Of a stretch of DNA of 64,000 nt, positions 49,263-59,431 are shown piece by piece (positions within the stretch are counted from its first letter, which is position 1; the number at the start of each line of letters is the position of its first letter). Both the position numbers and the translations under genes were made by a program. The stretch is taken from the NCBI GenBank assembly GCA_903813345.2, contig CAIIXF020000009.1:27376740-27440739 (forward strand), in the 5' to 3' direction. Under the pieces are notes generated by a model. That model did not search any database. It was not told the DNA's origin and worked only from the letters and a program-made list of their open reading frames with translations. The DNA comes from Owenia fusiformis (Eukaryota; Annelida; Polychaeta; Sabellida; Oweniidae).

Positions 49263-50975
49263 TCACCATGCGGTAGCGCCATCTGACTCTGGTGTATCGT
49301 TTAAGTTCACAATAACTGGGGGTGCTCGTGGGGGGAAAGTGGTGGTTGCTGGTGATTTCTTGGGTGGTGTAGGTAATTTTCGATGAGTTCCAACAGGTTT
49401 CTTGGGCTCCTTTGCTTTTTGATTGTCTATACGGTTTGGGGTTGGTAATTTGTATTGTATTTCTGGATCAAAAGTTTTGTCAGATTCCTTGGTATTAGTT
49501 TTCTGCACTTCTGATTGTGGCTTGTTGGGCGGGGGTGACCTGTGTGTTTGCACTGTATTCAGCTTACTTGTGGGTGGTGGGGTTCTCTCTCTATCCTTAG
49601 TCTTTTGTATCTGTTGCCTTGAGGGGTCGTTTTCAGCAGGGTTGCTGTTTTGTAGATTGGGGGCTTGGGAATTATTATTGTTGTTTTCCATTTTTGTGAT
49701 TATTTTCCCTCTATGGATGGTGATATTTCTTTCTCCCTGCAGTCTTCGGGATTTCAACTCTGCTCGGAGTGCATTACTCTGTTTGCGTTCAGATGGGGTA
49801 AGGTCAGGGGTTATATATATATTGCTGTATTCTTGCGAGATTCTCAACTTTTTCGCATTGTATATTGCCTCTCGTTTTATGTTAGTGTCCATCAGCTCTA
49901 CCAGTAGAAGTCTAGGTTTGTTTGTTTTCGGACCAAGTCTCGTTACACGGGAGATCCTAGGATCGTAGATATTTAGTCCATTACCCAGAATGTCGAGGGC
50001 AGTTCCCTTATCATACAGATTGTTTTCGTGTGAACTCATCATCTCTGGTTCCTCTATATTGTGCATAATGATGTTGTTCTTTCTTTGATTCTTTTCTATG
50101 TACTCATTTAGATCTTGGGGAGGGTCAGTTTTGATGGACATAAGGGGCTTCACTTCTGGATTTGGTATGTTCTCAATCTTGGCACTAATGTCTTTTACAG
50201 CTTTAGCATAGGATTTTTGCTCTTCGTTGGTTTTTGTGGAAATTAGATTTTCTATACTTGCCTTTTGGCTTGATGATATCTCGGTTAGGGTATCCTTGAT
50301 TTCTGTTTTCAGTGTGTCAATCTGACGGGTGATGACATTGATTAATGGGTCCAGATTTGAGGTTTGATTTTGAGGGGTGTGGGCAGGTTGATTTAGCTGT
50401 GCAAGAATTTGGGGTTCACAGTTTTTACAAAACCAATGGAGGCTGGGGGTTTGGGAGAGACATTTGAAAGTGGTTTTTTTAATATTGTGACATTTTGGGC
50501 AACACCATTTTTTACACTTCTCACATTCCAAATTTGCTTGATTTTCTGTGATTTTACAAAATTCACAGTATCCTACCTCCACGTTTTTTTGATGCGATGT
50601 GTCCTCGGCGTCACTGTGGTCAGGGGTGTCTGTCTGGCGGTTTCCTTTTCCTGCTCGTGTACGCGAAACTTGACTTTTTCCTGGGCTATTTCTCACTTTT
50701 TGGGATTTCTCGTGTCCATTTCCGCCGAGACTGCTTGACGGTAATACGTTTTTCCTGGATTTTTTATCCTGATTTGACAGATTTCCAGCAAATTTCTCCG
50801 CTAATTCAATTGCTGCACTTGTATTAATCGGATGTCCTTCTATTTTGTCAATATGGGTCTCAGAGATATCAATTGTATCAGATGTCGTAATTTTTGCGGG
50901 AAAAATGGACGAAGGGTTCAATAGGGGTGGCCGGATCAAGGGTCCTTTATCCGTCTTTTCTGGTTCGAGGGCCAT
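49263..50975 (-). CDS. LINE ORF1 protein (zinc finger, RNA-binding type)
   Basis: 570 codons from ATG at 50975; the frame extends eight codons further upstream without an ATG. Residues 1-130 are low complexity and charged. A PHD-like Cys cluster lies at about 137-186 (CEFC, CEKCKKWCCPKCH, WFCKNC). A predicted coiled-coil stretch follows at about 210-300, and then a region with NNIIMHNIEEPE and RVTRLGPKTNKPRLLLVEL like the RRM-type domain of LINE ORF1 proteins. The end is Pro/Asn-rich. Such proteins bind element RNA as chaperones. The frame is intact. Its UGA stop (49265-49263) is followed, in the same frame and 8 codons later, by the ORF2 ATG. Confidence 0.85.
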   Translation of the reverse strand: MALEPEKTDKGPLIRPPLLNPSSIFPAKITTSDTIDISETHIDKIEGHPINTSAAIELAEKFAGNLSNQDKKSRKNVLPSSSLGGNGHEKSQKVRNSPGKSQVSRTRAGKGNRQTDTPDHSDAEDTSHQKNVEVGYCEFCKITENQANLECEKCKKWCCPKCHNIKKTTFKCLSQTPSLHWFCKNCEPQILAQLNQPAHTPQNQTSNLDPLINVITRQIDTLKTEIKDTLTEISSSQKASIENLISTKTNEEQKSYAKAVKDISAKIENIPNPEVKPLMSIKTDPPQDLNEYIEKNQRKNNIIMHNIEEPEMMSSHENNLYDKGTALDILGNGLNIYDPRISRVTRLGPKTNKPRLLLVELMDTNIKREAIYNAKKLRISQEYSNIYITPDLTPSERKQSNALRAELKSRRLQGERNITIHRGKIITKMENNNNNSQAPNLQNSNPAENDPSRQQIQKTKDRERTPPPTSKLNTVQTHRSPPPNKPQSEVQKTNTKESDKTFDPEIQYKLPTPNRIDNQKAKEPKKPVGTHRKLPTPPKKSPATTTFPPRAPPVIVNLNDTPESDGATAW

Positions 50976-51010
50976 TTGTTTTTCCTTTTGTTGGTCCAAC
51001 TATCGTTTAT

Positions 51011-52633
51011 ACAGGTGTCCCGAGCAGTAAGAACCTTTACCCAGTCCAGAGGGGAGCAAAAACAACAAAGTTTGCGCAAAGTTTGTATTACATACGAATT
51101 CTTATATTTCAATGCTCTAAAGGCAAAAACAAAAATAATTTGATATTTTATCATGTCTTAATATGAGTGAATCACTTCATCTATCGAAACATACTCGAAT
51201 ATGAAAATAACCCCTTTAATTAATTGCCGGGAATCCCTGTACTGAACGAAGCACAATTTCGTCATAGCTTGCGGATTAAACCCGGGAATGAAAATATGCT
51301 TGTTTACGTGTTTTACTTCTATTTATCGGCCGCCATATAGCTTTATTGTCAGTGTTATTTTTCTCATATGTTTATACTTTATCAGAGCCATTTACAGAAT
51401 CAAAATCTTACTTTGCATTTTATATTTTTCCATGAGCTTTCAAGAGACACTATTCAGATTGATTATCTCTATAAACGGAGGGAAAATGAATATAATGATA
51501 AGAATAAAGAAGTAGGTGAAACATTACTTTCTTTTACGCCCCCCCCCACACCCCATGAAAGGTAACGCCAGAAGTCAGCCAAAACTAGGATGACCGTGAA
51601 AATCCAGGTCCAAGCATTGAGTATTACCAATTTGGCATATGGTCCTACAATACACAGTGTCCTGAATGAGTACCACTAACTTTATGTCAAAAATGTATTG
51701 GTTTAAAGGGGCCGGTATGGTCAAGTTGGCGGGGATAATTAACCTTGGATACCGGGCTTGGATATCTATCCAAAATGTACTACTGACCCCGGGTGTATGA
51801 CACCTAGCTGTGCTCATTGATTTCCCCAGTTACGCTGTTGTTACCTGGTACAGAATTTCTCATGACGTTCAGATTCGAACCTCTCAGATTACATTGATTT
51901 CGTCTACATTGATTGAGCCGTATTGTTGACTTAAACTCAATGGGATTAATACGTGCTATAAGCAACATAAAGCCAAGCTCAAAAGCGCCATCTTGTGGTA
52001 TCAAGGAACTATCGTTAATGTAAACATACACCATCAAAGTGACCTTAATTTTTGTATTTCATGTTTCTTAGCTTAGAGGCTTTCGTGTTTTATGTAGAAT
52101 ACTTTCATGAAAATACGAATGAACGGAAGATAAGTAAGGGAATCAACCAATAATCTGATAGGAAACTAAGGTAAGGCAAGGTAAGGTAAGGTAACATGAA
52201 TTGACAGTCATATATTATCTCACATTTAGCTACAGTACACAAATTGTTATGTTCCATCGGGGTTATTACTTTCAATCCGGATCCTGAGCAAAATATGGAA
52301 CGACAATGCAATGGTTCCATATATATACTGAAGCTAATGGTCTCTCCCTCCGCTCTTGAATGTTATCAAAATGCTCATTCCCTTTTTATGATTTATACCT
52401 TTTTATGATTGATACCCTTCTGACTTGAGTATTAATTGGATATATATAGCTCTAACTAGGTCACTGAATGGAAAACGGAAGGGGACATTTATAACAGTTT
52501 ACACGGGACCATTTATCTCTATTATGACCCAAAACTAGTGCTAAACTAAATGACGATCTCAAAAGATAAGATGCTTCTAATTAGGTGATGAAATCATGGG
52601 TGGTTAATAATTAGTCGTTCACATTTACTTCAG
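51011..52633. other. No gene seen
   Basis: Sequence between the LINE and the small + strand gene. It contains a C-rich run near 51538-51556 and a GGTAAGGTAAGG microrepeat near 52170-52192. Upstream exons of the 52.6 kb gene might lie here but none could be supported. Confidence 0.4.
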
Positions 52634-53713
52634 AAAGACAATCGCGAACAGCCCTGGATCGACTTAGACTTTACATCCAGAATGGATCTAGCTGCCCAGC
52701 ACAGGAGGAATACTCATGACATGAAACGATCGAATGCCAACTTTATCATCCAGCACCAGAGAGAAGCTATATTGACTGATCTGGCCAGACAAAAAGAAGA
52801 GGATGAAATGATTAGACGCGATAGACAATCGTAAGATAATACACAATATGTTATACATGGAAATAATATCAAAATTGTTACTAGTATCTAGACGTCTATC
52901 TACAGACGAGATAGACGTCCTTGCTAGTATGTAGCTTTGTTATCATGTTACAGGATAAGAAGGGAACCATTGGCATGTATTTTTTTAAATTGAGCATTCA
53001 ACATTTCATGCTCACTATCCATTCTTCTTCCTAGAATTGATTAGAGATATCTCTTCTTGTCTGGGGAACATGAATATCACTGGTCGTAACAATATCAGGC
53101 ACCTCTGCCCACATTGTGAGAACGGATGGAAGAGGGATAAAGGCTTGGTGTAAGGCCAAACGACATATACTATCATTGGACAAATCATTTCAGTTACGAG
53201 TAGAATTCGAACAATTTGTTTGAGAGAGTATGATCGTATTTTAAAATAGGGCTAATGTGATTAATTACTATTTGTATAGATGTCACTAAATTCGCATGCT
53301 GAGACGTTGGACAAACTACAATCAATATCGGAATGTTGGTTTCACTGCTCACTTTCTCTTCTGATGTATCAATAAGTTATTTTGTTCAATGCCAACTTCA
53401 AGTTTCTTTGTTTACGTTTGTTAATCTGTTTTCTGAATGGACGCACCTGGCTAGTCTAGGTACAATCCCATGTGATCGTCCACCTACAGAATTCCCCATG
53501 CTGGTGAAGTACTAGATATTGTATAAGGGGAGGTCAAGAGTCTTGAAGCAAGACTAGTACTTGGCGTTCTTATGGACTAAACTGTTTATTTCGTGTTTTT
53601 CCAGACTGTTAGACGATAGGGCCCATAAATACGAGCAACTTCTGGAAACACGGAGAGACTTGAAAGACTCTTGGGCACGATCAAAGACATGGTCAAGGAC
53701 GTTGGATCAATAA
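52634..53713 (+). CDS. Small charged alpha-helical protein, last two exons
   Basis: Exon 52634-52830 (acceptor TTTACTTCAG, donor TC/GTAAGA) joins exon 53605-53713 (acceptor TTTTTCCAG) in phase 2, ending TAA at 53711. The frame is open from the acceptor and has an ATG at 52682. From that ATG it gives 85 aa, or about 101 aa from the acceptor. Features are QHRRNTHDMKRSNANF, QHQREAILTDLARQKEEDEM, and LLDDRAHKYEQLLETRRDLK. The protein is very rich in Arg, Lys, Glu, Asp and Gln, with heptad-like spacing and no Cys. AATAAA follows at 53889. Small proteins of this style are common among axonemal or coiled-coil proteins (CFAP141-like is one possibility), but I cannot assign a family. The intron is 774 bp. 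Confidence 0.7.
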
Positions 53714-53888
53714 AAAACCGTACCACTTCCGAAATATACACAACACGGACACGTACAACTAGTCTTTAGACGTGAAAAAATCCAAATAATCAACAGTACA
53801 TTGTATTTGCCTTGGCATGTGGTAGTTTTGACCGCAAGGAAGATTTTCATATTTCTATCAATTATAATTTTATAACATTGGTAGTAGA

Positions 53889-53894
53889 AATAAA
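53889..53894 (+). terminator. Poly(A) signal of the 52.6-53.7 kb gene
   Basis: AATAAA about 175 bases after the stop codon. Confidence 0.55.
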
Positions 53895-54839
53895 TCATAT
53901 GAAAATAATGTACCATGAAGATGTAATGTGAATCAGAAGTTATGCTACACGTTTTCAAAATTAATGTGTAAAACTATGGTTCATTAGGTATTAGTCCTCC
54001 CCTTCGTGATATGTATTCGCCCGATTGAGTATAAACAGGCCTCTTAGACTTCCACCAACGCGAACGTCAGTTCTGACCTCGCGAACTACTGTAGAAGTGG
54101 AAACTTTAACGACATGGAAACTTTGGTACGTTCCTTGCACTCGGACCACGATTCTCAGAGATCCGTCCTCGCAAACCACACACACATCGTGGTTCACGAG
54201 CACGGACATCATTCTCACTGGGGGGTATCGTGATGCAACAACACCGTGTTGTTGCATCAAGATGGCCAGACTTCCGGTGATCGATTTTCGTACGGTGATG
54301 TTTTGTTTTCCCAATTTACACCCATTTCTAGGACGAGTTGCTCAATAATCATACACATGCAGTTAGCACATGATCTATATTTTAAAAAACTTTCATTGGT
54401 ATACATGTAGCATCATCAAGAAGCGATAAATTCGTGGTTTTAATTCCTCACTATTGATGCAACAACACCACTCTGTTTCTTATCGATGATGCAACAACAC
54501 CAATGTGCTGATGCAAAAACGCCAATATAATGTATCATTGAACAACAAGAGAAACTGTTTTATATTCTGTTTACAGGTGTAGGTCGGGACATGAATAAAA
54601 CGCGTGAGTCAGTGGTCCATGAACGAAACGTATTTTGTTTGGTCTCTTTGTCTATATCAAAGTTAAAAGGATATACAAGACAAACTAAATAAAGTACAGA
54701 ATCCCCGGGAGGCAATCTCATTGATATTGTATCTAAAAAAATAAAGATTATACATTTTCTAAATTAAATGCCCTTGATTTACCGTATGGAAATTGCTTAC
54801 AAATAACTAATATAATTTTGGAAAGACAACAGATATCAG

Positions 54840-55020
54840 TCATTTTGTGTTGTTAGTACCTCAATTGAAATACTCAATTCTGATTGGTTGTTGAGCGTTC
54901 AACAAAATGTATTGTTAGTACCTCCACTGAAATACTCGATTCTGATTGGGTGATTAGCGGTCAAAATTATGTACTGTTGACCGCTACTAGGTACTGTTGA
55001 CCGCTACTTCTGAAAAAAAG
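54840..55020. repeat. Duplicated AATACTCGATTCTGATTGG unit inside the inverted element
   Basis: TTGTTAGTACCTCAATTGAA and TTGTTAGTACCTCCACTGAA begin two tandem copies of about 60 bp. They are followed by two TACTGTTGACCGCTACT words. The same start occurs at about 35370. Confidence 0.7.
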
Positions 55021-55309
55021 TTTCATGACGTCACAAAAAAACATGGAAGACGGACATTTTGTAAACGTTAATGAAAATGACTTTACTAGGCGACAAGTAT
55101 AGCAAAAATACAAGTAGAAACTTAAAATTAACATTAATTCACTAACGAGTACGCCGTGATGTGCCAAATACAGAGGTAAGCTACTTGCACTGTATCCAGA
55201 TTTTCTAAAAAAATATTGCAAACGTGGTTCGGAGAAAAGTTTGTTAAATGAAGCCATGCCGATTAATGATTGTCGTCTATATGTGTATTATTAGTTTACT
55301 CCGACTAAC

Positions 55310-55880
55310 AAAACAATTGTAGACCTCTCCATTCGACCAACCGTCAAAATCATATACCTCGACTGTAAACCTTGAAACTACTGTTGACCTCGACCTTCGG
55401 TCTCTGTCAACAGTAGTTTTTCGGTTTACAGTCTCGGTATACAATTTTGCCGGTTGACCTCTGGGGAGGTCAACAATTGTAAACTGTTGACCACTACTAG
55501 GTACTGTTGACCCCTATTTTTGAAAAATTGTTTTTTTATGTTGAATTTTTTTTAATTTTGAAAAAATAAGTTGTGTAAAAAATTACAAGTATTCGACGGT
55601 TTGGGGATTTTTTGCTAAAATATGATACCTTTACTTATCAAATATGTTCACGTGATATTCAATTATATATTCGTCCAATTATTATATTATTTGGACTAAC
55701 AGAACAATTGTTAACCTCTCTTTTTGGTCAACTGGCAAAAGTGTATACCTCAACAGTAAACCCTGAGAGTACTGTTGACCTCGACCTCCGAACTTTCAAG
55801 GATTACAGTATCGGTATACAATTTTGCCAGTTGACCTCAAGAGAGGTCTACAATTGTATATTGTATATCCTTTGTTATCC
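55310..55880. repeat. Two related palindromic units (TACTGTTGACC family)
   Basis: Unit A (about 55310-55490) and unit B (about 55690-55860) each contain ACAATTGT, a ..GTCAA(C)..GGCAAAA or complement block, ACTGTTGACCTCGACC, GGTATACAATTTTGCC, and GTTGACCTC near the right end. Each is itself partly palindromic. The two units are clearly related but diverged. Confidence 0.65.
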
Positions 55881-57305
55881 CACCCAAAGTATGATGTCAT
55901 ATATCAAATTGAAGAGTTGTATACGCTGCTCAGGAGTTTACGCTATCCAGGAGTTGTACATAGTTCTCAAGAATTGTATAGGATGAGTGTTGGTTTAATG
56001 ATATTGCAGTTATACAATGCTATTATATAAAGGTTATTTACTGAGAGGGATTCAATATTGGTTTTATTCCGAGAGACAATATGATATTTCCCGAGGGCCC
56101 GGGATATCTGGAATAACTGTACCCCTATCAATTTACCTTTTTGGCCCCTTAATCTTATCACTTTTGTTTACCTTTTTACACAGTCGGAGAAAAGGAATCC
56201 AAAGAGATCAATAATTCTACATGTGCGTCGTGCAAGATTTCCATTAAACGTGTAACTAAACGGCCTCTCTAATAAAGTCAATTAGACGTTTTTACACGTT
56301 GGCTCTCCAAATTGGAGGAAATACAGAATCATATCATATTAAATCATAGATGAAGCAATCATCCCATCAACATAAGCTCACGAATGTCACAGTTAAACTG
56401 TTTTAGTTATAATTTGATAAACAGTTGTAACGTACATCTACTAGTTTATCACTGTTCCATAGATGGATGACAGATAATTTCCAATAGCTCATCATGTTTA
56501 TCGAGAACGAAAGATGTTTCTCCACCATTTTGAATGATACTAACTGGAGTCAGGGTCATCAAGCTATGGAACAGTGGTTTATGAAAATAGATTGGGTTAC
56601 TAAAGCTTGCCATGTTAAAGGCGATTGAACTATGTTATAGAACAACGTCCAGTACATTATAATATTTAAAAGTATAAATTTTTGAAAAAACATAAAGGAT
56701 CTTCGCCAGCATGACGTGTATTTTGAAAGCCTTGAGAAGAACGCAAATATGGGTAATGGGTAACGGTGTTGCAATAGTAGCATTTAAAAATCTGTTCCTC
56801 TCGAGATTTATGGTCTTCTGAAATTATACTATTAATTAGTGTTGCTGCATCATTGCTCAAATCTTGAGGAGTGTTGTTGCATCTTCGGTTTGGTGTTGTT
56901 GCATCAATAGTGAGGAACTAAAACCGTGAAGTTATTGCTTCTTGGTGATGGTACATGTATACTAATGACAGTTTCTTTAAATATAGATCGTGCGCTAACT
57001 GCACGTGTATGGTTATTGAGCAACTCGTCCTAGAAATGGGTTTAATTGGGGAAACAAAATATCGTACGAAAATCTATCACCGGAAGTCTGGCCATCTTGA
57101 TGCAACAACACGGTGTTGTTGCATCACGATACTCCCCAGTGATTCTGTGCGCGAGTGGAGAAATACGTTCGCGAGCGAGGAAATGGTGGAACGCGACTTA
57201 AGATTTTACGTCCGCGATGTGAGAATCGTGGTTCGAGTGCAAGGAACGAAGTTCGCGAGGTAAGAACTGATGTTCGCGTTGGTGGAAGTCTAGGAGGCCT
57301 GATAA

Positions 57306-59034
57306 AGGTACAAAACAGTTGTACTAGTAGTAAGGTCCCTGTGAAACACAATAAGAGGAGGGTAGTAATCCCCAGTGGTCATAATATTAAACATTCACGT
57401 GAAAGTTCTTTCAAAAACGGGTAGCTCAATCAATCTCCCTACTATGCAGTAAAGCCCGTATAAATGGAACATCTTTGGTACAACAAAAAGTATATTCCAC
57501 TTTGGAACTGTTTCATTTACAGTAGCTTAATTATGCTAGTAGCTCAACACTAGTTCGAAATAAACGACCGTCCTCGCTATATGGTTTAGAACTATTGTTC
57601 TTATCACAATTTTATTTACAATTTTAATCCAAGAGTTTTATACAATAAATAATATGTACATATTCTATAGAAGTTGATACTGTCAAAAACAGCCCTTCTG
57701 CAAAAATAAATAAATTATTAAATACACGAATGCATGTTGATAAAACATTGCCCAATATCTAAATATAATGAAAAACTGATTCTCATCCGGGCTTCTCGTA
57801 ACGTTGAGAGAAATACTGCAAGACTGAATTATTACATATGAGAAGATTCTTTACACATTTTTACACAAGAAACTTAAAAACTTTCTAAGATACAGCAAAA
57901 TTAAAGTGAGGGCAGAATATACATGAACAAAAGGAGAGATATGTGATCAAATATAATGGAGGTTATTGTATAGTTCAGATGCAGAAATGTCCAATTTCAT
58001 ATTTGAGCTAAAAAGAGACCTCCACCTTTTCAAAGTTATTGCCAAAGAAGCTTAAATCGAAACAATGTCACAAATGAAGACGTCAGATATGATATTGATA
58101 AACAAGCACAAAAATTAACATTTTATTCGCATTTTTTACCAAACTTTAAATCTGCCATTTTGTTTTCGTCATTTGACCAATCAGCGACGATGGTCTCTAT
58201 ATAGATTCCATTTAAAATATGGTCATCTCTTAACCCTGGGGCATTCCTTCCTTTTCTTGACATTATGGAAAATAGGTACAAAGTGTGCTGTGAACAAAAA
58301 TAATTGTAAACTAGCGAATTTGATTTTGTCTATATTCTTTGTTGCACCTTTAAGATTGAAGAAATTAACAAATAGATCCATTGCGTGATGTGATTTGAAT
58401 TCTGCATTATTCATGTGTTCAATACGAAAATAGCTTCAGCTCAAACATATTCCTCTGAACTGCTTACAATGCTAAGGAAAGGGGAACACAATGGTGGGAT
58501 AGATACATTGGGGATTAAATTCAAATTTGTGGACTGGTCGATAATCTCACTCGGAACTTTGTATTGTGCATTGCCCCACCACCCCCTTGACTGATTAGGT
58601 CATCCCACTATTTTACATCGTGTAAAATATACCGATGACTTTATTGAATATGATGTCCATCATCAATATTTATGACTTTATATAGGGCAAATTAGGTCAC
58701 CGGGTAATAACATGTGGTGATGGACAATGGACACCACGCTATCTACAAAGGCCTATGCATTTCCATCATGGCGTGGTTAGTGTAGAATTAATTTTATAGA
58801 ATCCAACAAAACTCATCTTAGTGGGCCCAGCTAGTCAACTGGTCAAGCAATAATTAAGTATCTTGAATCACCGTCGATAACCTTTCCATTTATTAAAAGA
58901 TGGCAACACAATATGTTCATCATACTTCAATTCCTTTGAGCACATACATTTCCATTGTCTTCGTGAACGTTGCCGCTCTTACAAAGTGAGGCTGGAATTC
59001 ACATTTTAGCATGTTCATCCCAGCTTTATTAATC
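57306..59034. other. No gene seen
   Basis: AT-rich spacer. AGTAAAGCCCGTATAAATGG at 57448 matches the terminus of the family at 27178 and 44340. No coding exon could be supported. Confidence 0.4.
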
Positions 59035-59040
59035 TCTTAG
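59035..59040 (-). terminator. Candidate poly(A) signal of the tetraspan gene
   Basis: TTTATT (AATAAA on the - strand), about 390 bases past the stop codon at 59432. Confidence 0.4.
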
Positions 59041-59431
59041 AATATTGCACTGAGTTCAATCAATCATCCAGTTGTTCATATTTCCTATGACACTGTTTCA
59101 ATGACACCTCTGGCTCATTCATTAATAGCATACTTAACGCGTTTGACCACATTTTTATATTATAGTAGTGAAGTATCACGATTCCTGTCATTGTTATCGA
59201 TGAATCAGTGTACTTTCCAAAGAATCACAATAATGTTTTATCAAGACTCCCTTTCCTGAAACTTTACAGGAACTTCTCGGTGGTTACTTCCCCGGGGTTA
59301 AGTACTCCAATGTGGAATGAAGATTCGGTGCGGTTCAATCAATTAGCCTCATGGCCTCAAAAAGGAATGTTGAGAGTAAGTAACAAATATTATGATATAA
59401 TCGATCCTATTTTAAACAAACTAGCTTATAG

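Larger units (their letters stand above)
46230..51010 (-). mobile_element. CR1/jockey-type non-LTR retrotransposon (LINE), nearly full length
   Basis: Reading the - strand there is a short 5' leader, ORF1 (50975-49263), ORF2 (49238-46382, one frameshift) and a short 3' UTR. The 3' end is placed near 46230, where TATACAGG is repeated twice. Short terminal repeats instead of poly(A) are typical of CR1-group elements, but the end is an inference. ORF2 carries an APE-type endonuclease followed by a reverse transcriptase, and ORF1 has a PHD-like zinc finger. Only one disabling change is seen, so insertion was recent on an evolutionary scale. Target duplications were not identified. Confidence 0.9.
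54030..57305. mobile_element. 3.3-kb inverted duplication (long-TIR element)
   Basis: The left arm (about 54030-54500) and right arm (about 56880-57305) are reverse complements over roughly 450 bp. Shared blocks include AGGCCTC..AGACTTCCACC at the outer ends, GTTCCTTGCACTCG, ATCGTGATGCAACAACACCG, AAGATGGCCAGACTTCCGGT, CCATTTCTAGGACGAGTTGC and CCTCACTATTGATGCAACAA. One interior stretch of each arm (54117-54190 versus 57140-57230) is diverged or replaced. The spacer holds further palindromic repeats. No transposase is seen. Confidence 0.85.

Noticed and set aside
46406-50827. Several + strand frames of 60-181 codons
   Set aside because: They are complementary shadows of the LINE ORF1 and ORF2, whose - strand domains are unmistakable.
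53991-57263. About 105-codon frames at both ends of the inverted duplication
   Set aside because: They derive from the arms, differ in the non-homologous stretch, and use different frames and strands; no domain.
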